Assembly: GCA_016648135.1 (NCBI GenBank)
Contig: JADDOH010010030.1
Span: forward strand, 1 to 64,000
Length of the DNA stretch: 64,000 nt
Direction of reading: 5' to 3'
From: Agrypnia vestita
Lineage: Eukaryota > Arthropoda > Insecta > Trichoptera > Phryganeidae
A model generated the notes under the pieces. That model was given only the letters and a program-made list of their open reading frames with translations. It did no database searches and was not told where the DNA came from. Of the stretch, positions 32,913 to 43,020 are shown one piece after another (position 1 is the stretch's first letter; the number at the start of each line of letters is the position of its first letter). Made by a program: the position numbers and the translations under genes.

Positions 32913-33660
32913 CAGGGTGCAACAGAGCTACTTTATAGGAGGATTCCTTCCTTAATTATGAGTCGAAAATGTTCAAGCAACCACTACCTAATATCAATAT
33001 TTATGGAGATATGCGCAGTGAATGATACAAAGAACTTTAAACAGAGCCCTTAAAATAATCTTCAACCTAGATCGATACACCAGAACCACTGGCTTGTACA
33101 AAATCACCGGCATGCTTAACCTAGAAGATTTAATATATGTGGAAAAGATAAAGATGACTTTTAAAATAAAGAATAAAATATTAAAAACGAATATCATCCT
33201 TTACCAGAACAGTGACGTACATAGACTAAACACAAGAACAAGAAACTGTATAAGAAGTGATATACCGTGGACTAATAGAGAGCGATATGGTTTCCTATAT
33301 ACTGCGATCGATTTATATAATGGAATCCCCGATTCCATAAAAGAATTAAATAGTGTAGAACTATTCAATATACAGCTGAAGGGACTCGTGTTGGAGAGGA
33401 GATAACTGTTTAACAAATCAATGTGCCGATATGTGTACCCACTTATTTTACTTTATTTCCTGTCCCCTTATACCAGCATACAATTGCTATTTGGGGACAT
33501 TATATTTATATTTAATTTTAATTAATACAAATAATTAATTAATGTAGTGTGATCATATAAGAGTATGTAAATTAAATAAATATTATTAAAAGTGAAAAAG
33601 TTTGCATTTTTTCAATATTTCAGACTTTCTTTGCGAAAAAAAATTAAAAGTAATAAACGT
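32913..33660. mobile_element. Snap-back element copy 4, split by a LINE
   Basis: Left arm 32913-33016 (CAGGGTGCAACAGAGC, then GAGTCGAAAATGTTCAAGCA and CAATATTTATGGAGATATGC), and its continuation 33597-33660 (AAAGTTTGCATTTTTTCAAT, then TTTCAGACTTTC). A 568-bp LINE 3' fragment interrupts it with a 6-bp target duplication. The rest of the element is missing. Confidence 0.6.
33023..33590 (+). mobile_element. LINE 3' fragment (reverse transcriptase C-terminus) with target duplication
   Basis: It contains an open frame of about 127 codons: IQRTLNRALKIIFNLDRYTR, GMLNLEDLIYVEKIKMTFKI, LNTRTRNCI and DLYNGIPDSIKEL. This is the usual C-terminal domain of Jockey/CR1-type reverse transcriptases. An AT-rich 3' UTR ending AAATAAATATTATTAAA follows. 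AGTGAA flanks it at 33017-33022 and 33591-33596. It is a 5'-truncated insertion, as expected from target-primed reverse transcription, and is fairly young since the frame is still open. Confidence 0.75.
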
Positions 33661-33689
33661 ATTAAGTATCGACACGTCTTGCTGCACAG

Positions 33690-33830
33690 TCTATCTCCTC
33701 CCCGACACGAGTATTTTCAGTTGTTGAGCGGCAGCCCCGCGGTTCAGTGTCCCTTGTGGCGATGTATTGGTTCAATTTTCGCCTCTGCAGTCGCCGCCCG
33801 CCGCTCCATGCCTTTAACAAGCCTAAATTG
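33690..33830. other. GC-rich patch, unknown
   Basis: A GC-rich segment (AGCGGCAGCCCCGCGGTTCA, CTGCAGTCGCCGCCCGCCGC) in AT-rich DNA. A similar style of sequence is found at 40860-41110. No open frame with family resemblance. Confidence 0.3.
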
Positions 33831-34049
33831 AGGTTAATTCGTAAAAGAACTCACATATGATTTACTCTCCTCGCGGCGTATTAACGAATTCACGCGCGCG
33901 TGTCTTAGTGCGTGTGTGCGTGTATGCGTGAGCCCAGAATATGTAACAGATTAAGATATCGACGCTCCCTACTCCCTACGCATGCTGTCGAATCTGCATG
34001 GAATTCAATAGTATGCAAAAATATTTTTAAAAGAATGTTAATTAAGATT

Positions 34050-34610
34050 CTTAAAACTTATAGTAGATAATAGAACTAAATGTATGTACAAGGATGATTA
34101 TAATAAATTATTCAAAGTATGCAAAATATTACCAATTGACCAAAAAGTAAAATATTATACTAGAAGAAATGATAAATAATATTAATATACACACTGACAC
34201 GCACCATAACTATGCAACCAGATCGACAGGACGAACAATGAGAATACCAATCACTAACAACGTGTATGGCGAAAGAAAAAGAGATTATATTGTGCCAAGA
34301 ATCCTTAATAAATTAGATAAAAAATTCTTTGAGATGATGCAAAACAAAAAAATTCCATTGGCTTCAAAAAAGTACAAGCTATATATTAAAGCAATGTACC
34401 TAATCTTACATTAATTTATAATTACATATCATGTATCACTTGTAAAAAAACATGCAACACTCGATAATGACCTACTATCTTCATTATAAAATAAAAATTA
34501 TTGCCAAATATTGAAGGCAACCATGCCATAAAACTGCTGTGCAGTTTGGCATATGTTTAATGTAATAAATATCAAAAAAATTAATAAATATATTTAAAAA
34601 AAAAAAAAAT
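34050..34610 (+). mobile_element. LINE 3' end with poly-A tail
   Basis: A decayed reverse transcriptase C-terminus is followed by an open stretch at 34169-34414, with NYATRSTGRTMRIPITNNVY and GERKRDYIVPRILNKLDKKF. This corresponds to the end of the 54517-56487 ORF (RIPKVINKYGQRTLKYVIPK and ILNKI), so it is the same or a sister family. The 3' UTR contains a possible GGCAACCATGCC hairpin and ends in 13 A residues (34597-34609). Confidence 0.7.
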
Positions 34611-34694
34611 TAAATTAGTATAAACCACTATCAGATTTTAGGTCTTAGGTTTACTTTGACCTAATGTATGATAGTGGTTTATACAAATTTAATT
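34608..34694. repeat. 87-bp fold-back element
   Basis: AATTAAATTAGTATAAACCA with CTATCA is mirrored by TGATAGTGG and TTTATACAAATTTAATT at 25 of 26 positions; the arms continue inward through TTAGGTC/GACCTAA. It starts exactly where the LINE poly-A tail ends. Confidence 0.65.
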
Positions 34695-34938
34695 AACATT
34701 CTGTTAAAAAACCTAACCTAACTTAACCACAAAGTTAATGCTTTAAATATTAAAAATATTAATAATACAATTTTTTTTAAATTGGATTGTCCTTTATGTA
34801 ATATGCTTTTTTAAACGAAAATTCAATCTCTTTTTAGATTGTCTGAAAATACCTATACAGTTAATTTTATAGTTTAAGATAGTGAAACGAAAATTAGATT
34901 TTTGTAGATTCGACAGCATACTTTGGGAACGTCGATAT

Positions 34939-35584
34939 ATTCATCGAACGTAACGTTTAATATGAAATCTATACAAAATGTTTTATTTTGTTTAAGTTTA
35001 TTTGAGGAGTAAAAAAGCAAAGGCAGCGATATACAAAAAATGAGAAAAATGAATGTTTTGAACGCAGTCACCGAGGATTAATAATTTAGAATGCATTGAA
35101 TTTGAGATTTTATTGCAATATCCTGATGTGGATCACGTGACAAAATGATCGATTCATACCATACTAAAGTGAGAGTTGATGTCGATTATGTAAATGTAAA
35201 TGACTTAAATATATATAGCAAAAGCGGCAATGTCCACTATTTGGTAGCCACAGCAATATCAATATTTAAATATTTATTTATACACGTATATAAAATGAAA
35301 AACTGGGGTGGCAACTGTTTTTATAAACTTATTTCCAATAAGGTGTAGGTTTCATAGATTCCAGAGAAAATCCCTTGAGTAGTGACAGGTTTTTTGTATT
35401 TATCTCAGGAAAACCTCAGTGGGACATTGCTGCATTTTACGCCCTCAAATGGATTTGCCACACCTAAGTCTACTTTTTGCCACCTCCAGGCTTCGCTTCC
35501 ACACATCAGTGTGGGTACTAGAATTTCATTGTGTTCCCCGCTGGTCTTGTTTCGGTTGACATGTTTCTTTTTTGATCAAATGTC
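34939..35584. other. AT-rich sequence, nothing recognised
   Basis: No gene or resolved element. The left edge (34906-34938, AGATTCGACAGCATACTTTG onward) is an inverted partner of 33956-33995. Confidence 0.35.
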
Positions 35585-35950
35585 TAATATTGAAAAATAG
35601 AATGTTCTGAGTTTGTCCAAATTTTTCAGAACACCCAGGGACATCATTAATCAAGATATATTATAGATGTCTCAGAAAAAAAATCCAATCAAAAATAGGA
35701 CGTTGATAATCAGAACATACATATGAAATGGGTTGTAAAAATTGAATATATATATACAACTTCCAAAAATTTGAAAGATGTGGTATTCTATCATGGGTGG
35801 AAATGGTGAACGTTACATTGTGTAGTGATCACTTAAGCCAGCCGTACGATAGGTCGTAAATCCTATGAATACGCAAAGACTTCTTTACCTACTTTCCGAT
35901 AAAGAATATAATTTCGTCTCTTAGAGACATCTATAATATATATATAGAAA
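35585..35950. repeat. Dispersed repeat 'GTCTCAGAGACG' family, composite copy
   Basis: The left half, on the + strand, has TTCTGAGTTTGTCCAAATTT and GGACATCATTAATCAAG. The right half is reversed: AATGGTGAACGTTACATTGT, GTGATCACTTAAGCCAGC, ACCTACTTTCCGATAAAG and TTTCGTCTCTTAGAGACATC. The two halves point toward each other as at 54.4 kb, but the palindrome is not preserved. Confidence 0.5.
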
Positions 35951-35959
35951 AATAGGTTT

Positions 35960-36530
35960 AATGGAAATGTTGGCTGTGGCCGCGATACATGTATGTTTTT
36001 ACAAGAACCACCTACAGATGCATGTTGTTAATATCCTTTAGTTGATTAACTAAATTAATACTAATTAAGACTGGAACGAATCTCTTTTTTTGTGTCGGGA
36101 GCCAAGATCCGGTGTTTGATGAATAAAAATAAAGACAAAATGTTGGTCTTGTTCCTGCACCAGCCCACCAGCTGGTCTGCCCGTCGGGCCGGACGGTAGT
36201 GCGTGAAGCACTTCGTTCGCCCTTCCTTATTCATCAATCAGACCACAGACTACTTGCCCTGAACAGCTCCGAAAGCAACTCTTGCTCGTTTGGCTGCACC
36301 GAACTATATTATCATCTGGGCGCAGTGGACGTTAATATAATCCCCAGCATCCAGAACCAGATGTCGGTTTCAGATTTGATTTTGTACGCAGTAAATAAGA
36401 AATAAACGTTGCATTATTGCACACTCACACATCGTCAATTTTGACGTGACGATATTTGACAGGTGCCTTGACATTTCTTGTAGAAATTTTACACGTGCGT
36501 AAATAATTACATGCCGTTTATTATTATTAT
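35960..36530. other. Unassigned sequence including a GC-rich patch
   Basis: The GC-rich patch 36140-36330 (CACCAGCCCACCAGCTGG, CCGTCGGGCCGGACGG) includes two small palindromes. A 68-codon frame runs to 36405, but no family is recognised. The stretch ends in an AAATAAGAAATAAACG tail, so it may be the 3' end of an unknown retroelement. Confidence 0.3.
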
Positions 36531-36534
36531 CTTA

Positions 36535-36640
36535 ACTAACTAATTAATCATCACGCCGATTCCCCCCAAGGGTTGGTGAGAGAATAGAACGCCATATTCT
36601 TCTATCTTTGCACACCACTTTTCCTTCGTAAATTGTAAAG
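36535..36640 (-). mobile_element. LINE family A 3' terminus, short relic
   Basis: ATCATCACGCCGATTCCCCC, AGAATAGAACGCCATATTCT and CACCACTTTTCCTTCGT are the reversed family A terminus (compare 47460-47554). Everything upstream is missing. Confidence 0.6.
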
Positions 36641-36727
36641 TTTGTCAATATCGATGTCATGACATTTGACAGATGTCGTGACATTTCTCATACAAACTAA
36701 ACGCGTACATCTATTATTATATGTGGG

Positions 36728-37240
36728 CAGTGATGTGATGTATCTGGAATACAAAATGCAAAGTACTTTAAAATCAAGTATTTCAAATACCAGATACAAA
36801 TAATTTTCTGGAATGGTATCTGAAATACTAGATACAAAATACGTATTTTCAAATACTTTTTAAAGATAAAATCCTTTTGGAAGAAAACACATTTTATTGA
36901 ATGTAAGATTATTTTTTTACGTGAATTATTCACGAATAAATCGCGTTGATCGCGCAAATGTGACAAGATAAAATAATATATTTTTTAAGGTTTTAATTGA
37001 GACTTAAGTAAAACCAATTCTTCAAACATTTTGTCGCTCAGTTTTCTTCGATGAGGTCTCATTATAGGTACATCATTGGAAAAAAGTATCTTAGCAATCT
37101 TAGTATTTACAATACTAAGATATCAAAGAATGTATCTAAATTCTAAATACAAGATACAAGATGAATATTCAAAAAAGTATTTCAGATACAAGATGAAAAT
37201 ACGTATTTTGTATCTGTATCTTAGATAAGTCACATCTCTG
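36728..37240. mobile_element. hAT-like MITE, family CAGTGATGTGA, perfect target duplication
   Basis: Left end CAGTGATGTGATGTATCTG; right end, read inward, CAGAGATGTGACTTATCTA. The perfect 8-bp duplication TATGTGGG lies at 36720-36727 and 37241-37248. Inside each end are many copies of a degenerate ATACAAGATAC/AAGTATTT word, a typical hAT subterminal repeat pattern. Length 513 bp. Open frames across it are incidental. Confidence 0.9.
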
Positions 37241-37248
37241 TATGTGGG

Positions 37249-37940
37249 GTATAATAGCAAAGGCGGTAATATCAAAAAGAAATTACTGCAATCATCGAAG
37301 ATTACTAATTTATAATGTACTAAATTCAAGATTTTATAGGAAACATAGCCCATAAATTTATGGAAAACATGATTTTAGAAAGGATAGATACATAAAATCA
37401 AGAATTCTTCAAGAACTCAGTGACTGCATTCAAAACAATTTTTTATTTTTTTTTAATATTGCTGCATTTGCTTACATACTCCACATATGATGTTACTCGT
37501 GAAGTAATCAAAACGTCTGCATTGATGGATCCGGCTGTCATAAAACGTCGAGTCGGTAAAAGTTTCATTTTAACAAATTCCTAGTAATTTACGTTGCACT
37601 TTTTTTGACACCGCTAGCGATATTGCAAAGAATGCAGTCCGATGTGATGGGAAAAACTGACACGATTCGGAATATTGCCTCACGATAGAATTTTACAAAC
37701 TTTTACTTTTTAAATTCGCGTATTCGTGACCGCCGTCTTCGATACGCAAAGCACTTAATGATTTCACACAATTGTATATTTAAAAACCAGTTTTTCAGTG
37801 GATACGCACGAATGGATTTTATCACCCAATTAACGCGTCTGGGGGAACATGCGAACCACTAGCACTATCGTTTCTGGTGATACAACAGGGTCTCCTCGAG
37901 AGCAGCAAGATGCTGCAGCCTCTGCACCTCTGCACAGGTG
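37249..37940. other. Intervening sequence, nothing recognised
   Basis: No exon or resolved repeat. The apparent frames at its right edge belong to the LINE relic that follows. Confidence 0.35.
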
Positions 37941-37949
37941 GTGCCGATT

Positions 37950-38262
37950 CCTGATACCAAAAATGGACACGTTGAGAACTAAACACATTCTTAGAACTAC
38001 CGAGATGAAGACCCTAAGACTCATTGCGGGCAAGACCCTCAGAGACAGAGCAATGGAGCAGGCAGAGAAGGCGTTTCTAGAGGGACCATGTCGAGAGAAT
38101 AGATCAGACGAGACTTCCCAGAGCCGTGATGCGCGGGATTCCAGAGGGGCGCCGACCGCCAGGGAGACCACCAAAGAGATGGAGAGAGAGCTGGACGTCC
38201 TCGTCACAGGACCAGGACTGACCTGTCAATGCAGATCATGGATCTAATAAAGAAAAAGAAAG
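37950..38262 (+). mobile_element. LINE reverse transcriptase C-terminal relic, frameshifted
   Basis: The frame from 37849 encodes TEMKTLRLIAGKTLRDRAME. Then, in another frame, GRRPPGRPPKRWRESWTSS appears (about 38134-38200), the C-terminal GRP-P-x-RW motif of RTE/Jockey-like reverse transcriptases. At least one frameshift and an internal deletion separate the two blocks. It ends in an A-rich AATAAAGAAAAAGAAAGG tail. Both + and - frames look open only because of the GC content. Confidence 0.65.
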
Positions 38263-38379
38263 GAAGAATGGATGATTCTTGATGTGGTCTTTTCATCCGT
38301 CCATTGTCCAACAGACCATATAATTTTGGGTCTACCTTCAGATTCATTATTGGCACCATACGGCCTTGCCATCGAAGCC

Positions 38380-38470
38380 TAATGTTATAAATGTTCAGTC
38401 TTTCTGCTACACTATTGTGTCCTGGAACACAACACATCCTCGTCTACATTCATACATTTTCTCATCCTTG
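38380..38470 (-). mobile_element. LINE family A short relic
   Basis: GTGTCCTGGAACACAACACA, TCTACATTCATACATTTTCT and TTGCTCGTAGATTATTAAAG match, in reverse, the CMRRCMNVDEAKFVCQDRR coding block of family A. Confidence 0.5.
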
Positions 38471-38589
38471 CTCGTAGATTATTAAAGCTTTGAGTATGAC
38501 AATTTTACAGTAGTTATGTTTCCAGTAGCTTCTAGTATGCCAATTTAGAACATACAGTTTTATATTCTCGTGTTTGTCAGAATAGTTAG

Positions 38590-39550
38590 GGGTGGGTAAA
38601 AATATCGAATAAAACACTCGCTGAGAGATGCATTGTTCACAATATTCCCTCGTTACACTGCATAGGTCGCTTGTCCCGTCTGGTACAGTCTTTAATAGAT
38701 GCTCACAAGGGTCGTAAGGATGTATCCTCTAAAGGCTAATGGTTCGCTAGCACAAACCCGGACTCCTCTGCTGCGTCACTCTCCTCTCGTCACTACTTGG
38801 GTAGCTGCAGTTTCCCCTGTTGGGTGGTCAGAACAGATCTCCTGCGAGCTACGTTATCAATCCAGTTAGCGAAGCCCAAAGACTTAGATGGAGATCACTG
38901 ATGATCTCAAAATGTGATGTCTGAATACAATATCGGAACAAGCAAACGTGTTATGTTGTTTAATTTAATGTCCCAGTCTTGTATTTCGCCTTAGCAAGCT
39001 TTTGAAAGTTAAGATTGGAAATAAGATAAAAAATGAAATGCTAAAACTGCGCTCTAATTGAAGGAATGCTATTTGGAGGGTGCTACACTTGACCGAAGAG
39101 GAGACACAAAAAAGTAATTAAATTAGGCAAAGATATGAGGGGATTAGAAGCTTTAAGCCCAACTTTGCGTATGACAAGAATACTGGGCGACGTATTTGAA
39201 TATGATTATCTGGCAAAGAGTGTCAATTTCATAATTGATAACTGCTTTTGAAAGCATGTTGGTGTTTTAGAAGGATTAACTGTTTCAGTCTATGTCAGGT
39301 TGTTCAAGTTGACTTTATGTAGGTTATCGCATTCTCCAGCTCCTTGCTCGAAGTGCACTAGGTACAGACATCACAGACCACAATTCTCTTCAAAAGCAGA
39401 TTTAAGCAATTTTACCTTTCCTCTTCTAGTTTATCCCTTCCTTGTCTCTATCCATCTATCCAGGAGCTAATTTTGTAACCTTGGATCCCGGAAATCTATT
39501 TCAATTGTTCAACTAAATTATATGTTTCGAAAATTAAACAAGTCTGATTG
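38590..39550. other. Intervening sequence, nothing recognised
   Basis: A hAT-like start, TAGGGGTGGGTAAAAATATC near 38590, has no partner end. The rest has no recognised gene or repeat. Confidence 0.35.
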
Positions 39551-39553
39551 TTA

Positions 39554-40338
39554 AGGTACTGATACACATGCTTATTTGTGGCACGTGAGCATGCGCAGCA
39601 TTGACCTTCTTTAGCCCTTGCTTATTAGTGGCATGTGTGTACGCATGAGCATGCTCATTACTAGCACGTTCAAAAATCAACCGCCGGTTGATTTATAAGC
39701 ACGCTAATGTCATTCACCATGAGAAGGGGTATCTTTTGAGTATGTGAACAGGCATGCTTATGAGCATGCTAATGTCATTCGCGGCTAGTATCGATAATCA
39801 ATGCGATCTTCTCAGTCCGCCACAGATGAAATAAATATGGCGCGTTGGGGAGACGACAAAACATTACTTATCGTACTTATTATAGGAATCAGGAATCTCT
39901 GTGGAATACTCGGTCACCGCTGTGTAAAAATAATAAAGCAAGAAATAATGTTTACGAAACATTATTAAACGACATGAGTGATTCAAATCTTACAAAAAAA
40001 AAAATTAAAAACTAAAATCAAAAATGTGCGAATGGAAACTCGGGATTTTTAATATTTTAATTTATTGGTTCACTTGAATTTCCTGTTTCAGTTTGCAAAG
40101 TTTCCATTTTGAACAAGAGCGTCTCTATTCTATGACAAGAGTATGCCAGTAATAAGCATATGTGTTTGGTTAAACCCGGGAACTGTTTTGATTTATTGGT
40201 TCACTTGAATTTTCTATTTCAGTTTGCACAGTTTCAATTTTGAACTAGCATGCCAGTAATAAGCATGTGTGTTTGATTGTTAGCTTTGAGTATGCTCATT
40301 TATGAGCATGCTTAAAATAAGCATGTGTATCTGTGCCT
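39554..40338. mobile_element. PIF/Harbinger-like MITE, GAGCATGCTC family copy 2
   Basis: Left end AGGTACTGATACACATGC; right end, read inward, AGGCACAGATACACATGC. TTA flanks both sides (39551-39553, 40339-40341), the expected 3-bp duplication. Internally inverted relative to copy 1. A stretch of about 120 bases (GTTTTGATTTATTGGTTCAC, TTCAGTTTGCA and TTTTGAAC) is tandemly duplicated near the right end. Confidence 0.8.
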
Positions 40339-40349
40339 TTAGTCCCGTA

Positions 40350-40812
40350 TCTATACTAATATTATAAAGAGGAAAGATTTGATTGTGTGTTTGAATTGAA
40401 TAGGCTCCGAAACTACTGAACCGATTTGAAAAACTCTTTCACATTCAGAATCCTACATTATCCCTGATGAACATAGGCTATAGAATATTTTCAAAAATAT
40501 TAGGGATCCGTATGAAAACTTCGACAATGTAACCCAAAGTGTGAAAAAATTACGAAAAAAAACCTTATATTGCGTACGCTGCGGAAATTATTGCCAATAG
40601 AGCAAAGTAATGTACTACAGTTTTATAGAGGACATTAATATCTACAAAAAAGTCTGCAATACCATATATCTAAGAATTCCAGTTATGCTACAATAACTTA
40701 TGTTAACATAAGATGGAAACATTGTTTTTTAGAGAACAGCGGACTCTTTGTTTTCCCTCACAAACTTATTTTTTACTTTTTTATTTTTGCAATGCCGGGT
40801 ACGACCAGCTAG
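40350..40812 (+). mobile_element. Helitron-like non-autonomous element
   Basis: Begins TCTATACTAATATTATAAAG and ends CGGGTACGACCAGCTAG. The base before is A and the base after is T, which fits Helitron insertion between A and T with TC...CTAG ends and no target duplication. The internal GAAACTACTGAACCGATTTG is a word common in such lepidopteran elements. It lies 8 bases after the Harbinger-like MITE. No Rep/helicase frame. Confidence 0.65.
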
Positions 40813-40859
40813 TAAAATGTAAGATGGACGCCGTTTCTAGTTTTTCACTGGATTTTAAT

Positions 40860-41110
40860 TCGGTCACGGAGGTGTATTACCATACCACTATCCATCGGTG
40901 TCTCGGCAATGTTCGCTGGCTCCGTCTGCAGCAAGAGCGGTGTTTTACTTTCTACATCAGAGGCAGATTTCACGCACGACGGGCCATGTATGCGGTCGGC
41001 CGATCATGACTTCCCCTAGAAGGCGGGCTGGAAGCCGACCCGATGGCTGTCTGCGGTCCTCTCACGGGATGCGACGAGTTTCACCTTCGGCATGACGATG
41101 CGCCACCTCG
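40860..41110. other. GC-rich patch with a shared 35-base block
   Basis: TTTCTACATCAGAGGCAGAT followed by TTCACGCACGAC recurs with changes at 32280-32318 (TTTCCACATCAGGAGGCAAA then TTTCACGCACGAC). Two overlapping short frames have no recognised domain. Possibly a fragment of an unknown element. Confidence 0.35.
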
Positions 41111-41197
41111 CGTCTGACTCACTTTTGAAAGTAAACATCTAATTTGCTAGATTGACCATTGTGGTGTTAATGAGAACTGGGTGTACTCATTTATATA

Positions 41198-41530
41198 TCA
41201 TCATCATCATCATTCTTGGCACTACAACCCTTGGTGGGTCTTGGCCTCCTAAATAATTTTCCTCCACTCATCTCGGTCTAGTGCCAGCTCTCTTCAGTTT
41301 CGAAGCTCTAAGGCAGAGATATCTTTGAGGACGCTGTCACTCCATCTTAGTTTTGGCCTTCCTAAGCTCCTTCGCCCTGTTGGCCTTGAGTTCAGCAGGG
41401 ACTTTGGTGCTTGATGCTCGGACATTCTCTCCACATGACCCAGCCACCGAAGTCTTCCCAGTTTTATAAATTTTGTGACGTTTGACTCCTTAAATAGAGT
41501 ACAGAGCTCATTGTTGTAACGTCCACCGTA
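41198..41530 (-). mobile_element. LINE reverse transcriptase C-terminus (3' part) with (GAT)n tail
   Basis: On the - strand it encodes RLRWLGHVERMSEHQAPKSL, RRSLGRPKLRWSDSVLKD and ALDRDEWRKII, with a single Trp-to-stop change. It then ends in a short (GAT)n tail (41198-41214 on the + strand as ATC repeats). This is a Jockey/RTE-like C-terminus of a family different from A. It continues at 42012-42085 beyond a nested insertion. Confidence 0.75.
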
Positions 41531-41547
41531 GCACCAAAGTCCATTTT

Positions 41548-41994
41548 TTTTTTATATCGTCTCTTTCCCTGTTAAGGGGGTGTCTGTTTGACCTTACCCA
41601 TCCACTGCCGCCACCGCGAAATTCGTCTACTATGTATTATTTTCTTCTTTTGTTATTACCTTTTCTTTGTTCTTGTATTATTTTTGTATTATTTTGTATT
41701 ATTTCGTATTATTTTGTATTATTATTTTTCTTATTTTGTTATTTTACCTTTTCTTTGTTCTTGAATTTATTTATGTATTTTTTTATGCAATAAAGACGTA
41801 TCTAATGGTGTCGGTCTGTGAATGGTTTTGTTTTTGCGGCCGTGCCGCCTCGCACCGGTTTATACGACCCGTGCGGGGCAGCACGGTCTTGCATTGTAGC
41901 TAAAAAAATGTCAACCTGGAGACGAATGAGAAGGACCGATATGGGAGCTTTTGCTCATAAAACGGTCCTGGGTAAGCGGTGGGTACCATTCACA
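41548..41994 (-). mobile_element. Nested retroposon with 17-bp target duplication
   Basis: The 17-mer GCACCAAAGTCCATTTT occurs at 41531-41547 and 41995-42011, bracketing 447 bases inserted into the LINE. Read on the - strand the insert starts TGAATGGTACCCACCGCTTA and ends in a poly-A tract at the first copy of the duplication. The head block ACCGTTTTATGAGCAAAAGC with CTCCCATATCGG is shared with a + strand copy at 57700-57745. The tail region is rich in AATAATACAAAAT repeats. No coding capacity is recognised: a SINE or truncated LINE. Confidence 0.8.
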
Positions 41995-42011
41995 GCACCA
42001 AAGTCCATTTT

Positions 42012-42085
42012 CTAGAACCGGTCCGAAGATACGCCTCAAAATTTTCTTTTCAAAAACGTCCAGTGCTCGCTCATTCCTATTCATT
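42012..42085 (-). mobile_element. LINE continuation, 5' side of the nested insertion
   Basis: The reading continues from 41198-41530 after removal of the insert. CTAGAACCGGTCCGAAGATA, CGCCTCAAAATTTTCT and AACGTCCAGTGCTCGCTC are the antisense of the block before the NNELCTLF segment. The element is truncated upstream of this. Confidence 0.6.
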
Positions 42086-42593
42086 TATATGTATTTCTAA
42101 CTAAATTATACAAAAGTCTTCTTCGGTGGACCGTCGCGAGAGGACTCCACGTTTTAATTATGCATCTGAGCGTGGCTGAGGAGCCCTATTCTGGAACCGC
42201 ACACCCTTTCACAAGTTCATCCGGTGGGGTTCTGAGAGAAGGGTCTTCCTCCTTTTCTTTTCTCGGCAACTTTTAGCCGGGTGAATTCGAATGAAATTGC
42301 GGACGTCACACGAAGTTACGGGGACAGGGAGACGGACGGACAACGAAATTATTTTTTGATTATATTTTATCACAAAACCGTTTTTTTGGTTTATAAAAAA
42401 TGGCGTTTTGTGAATGCTTCTAATTGACATTTACAATATAAATAGCGTCCACAAAACTAATTTCGGTGATCGTGCTTTCGCGGTGGCTGGACCAAAGTTA
42501 TGGAACAAACTATCTAATAAACTGAGACAAACAGACAGCTTACCACAGTTCAAAAACAACTTAAGACGCATTTATTTAGACAATCCTATATAA

Positions 42594-42768
42594 CTTCTTC
42601 TTCAAATGTAGCAAATTTATTTTGTGGTAACATAATTATAATTGATATAAATTAACTTTGTTAAAACCACTTATTTATTGAAAAAATTGAAGAAGCCATT
42701 GGCTTCGAAACATGTTGAATTTTTTCAATAAATAAGTGGTTTTAACAAAGTTAATTTATATCAATTTT
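42594..42768 (+). mobile_element. Hairpin retroposon with hammerhead-like box and 12-bp target duplication
   Basis: AATCCTATATAA lies at 42582-42593 and again at 42769-42780, where the uninterrupted LINE at 59.5 kb has the site once. The 175-bp insert contains a perfect 49-bp inverted repeat: arms 42640-42688 and 42718-42766, starting AATTGATATAAATTAACTTT. The 29-base loop reads GAAGAAGCCATTGGCTTCGA followed by AACATGTTG. The loop is the box seen in many animal Penelope-like elements (CTGAAGAAG...CGAAAC), here with its own small GAAGCC/GGCTTC stem. There is no protein coding capacity. Confidence 0.8.
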
Positions 42769-43020
42769 AATCCTATATAAACCTATAGAATCTGACCACA
42801 ACAACACTAGCTAATGTTTTCCACTCCTATTGTGCACTCCGCGAAAACACCTAATTTATTCAGGCACTCCCAACTATTAAACTTTAATTCCATCTCTTGC
42901 ATGCCACCTAGTGAATAAGTAATAGTAAATAAGTTTTTTTTTTAGCAGTAAGTTTTTTTGTAAGTTAATTTTTCTGTGTAAAGCGCCCTTGAGGTGAGTA
43001 TTCGCGAAAACGGCGCTATA

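Noticed and set aside
33201..33416. - strand frame opposite the LINE fragment at 33 kb
   Set aside because: Shadow of the + strand reverse transcriptase C-terminal frame.
36728..37240. - strand open frames inside the hAT MITE
   Set aside because: They are produced by the repeated subterminal words and are not coding.
38588..38610. hAT-like left end TAGGGGTGGGTAA
   Set aside because: No partner end was found, so the boundaries cannot be supported.
41667..41903. 78-codon frame MFLYYFCII...
   Set aside because: It reads through TATT repeats of the nested retroposon on the strand opposite its transcription.
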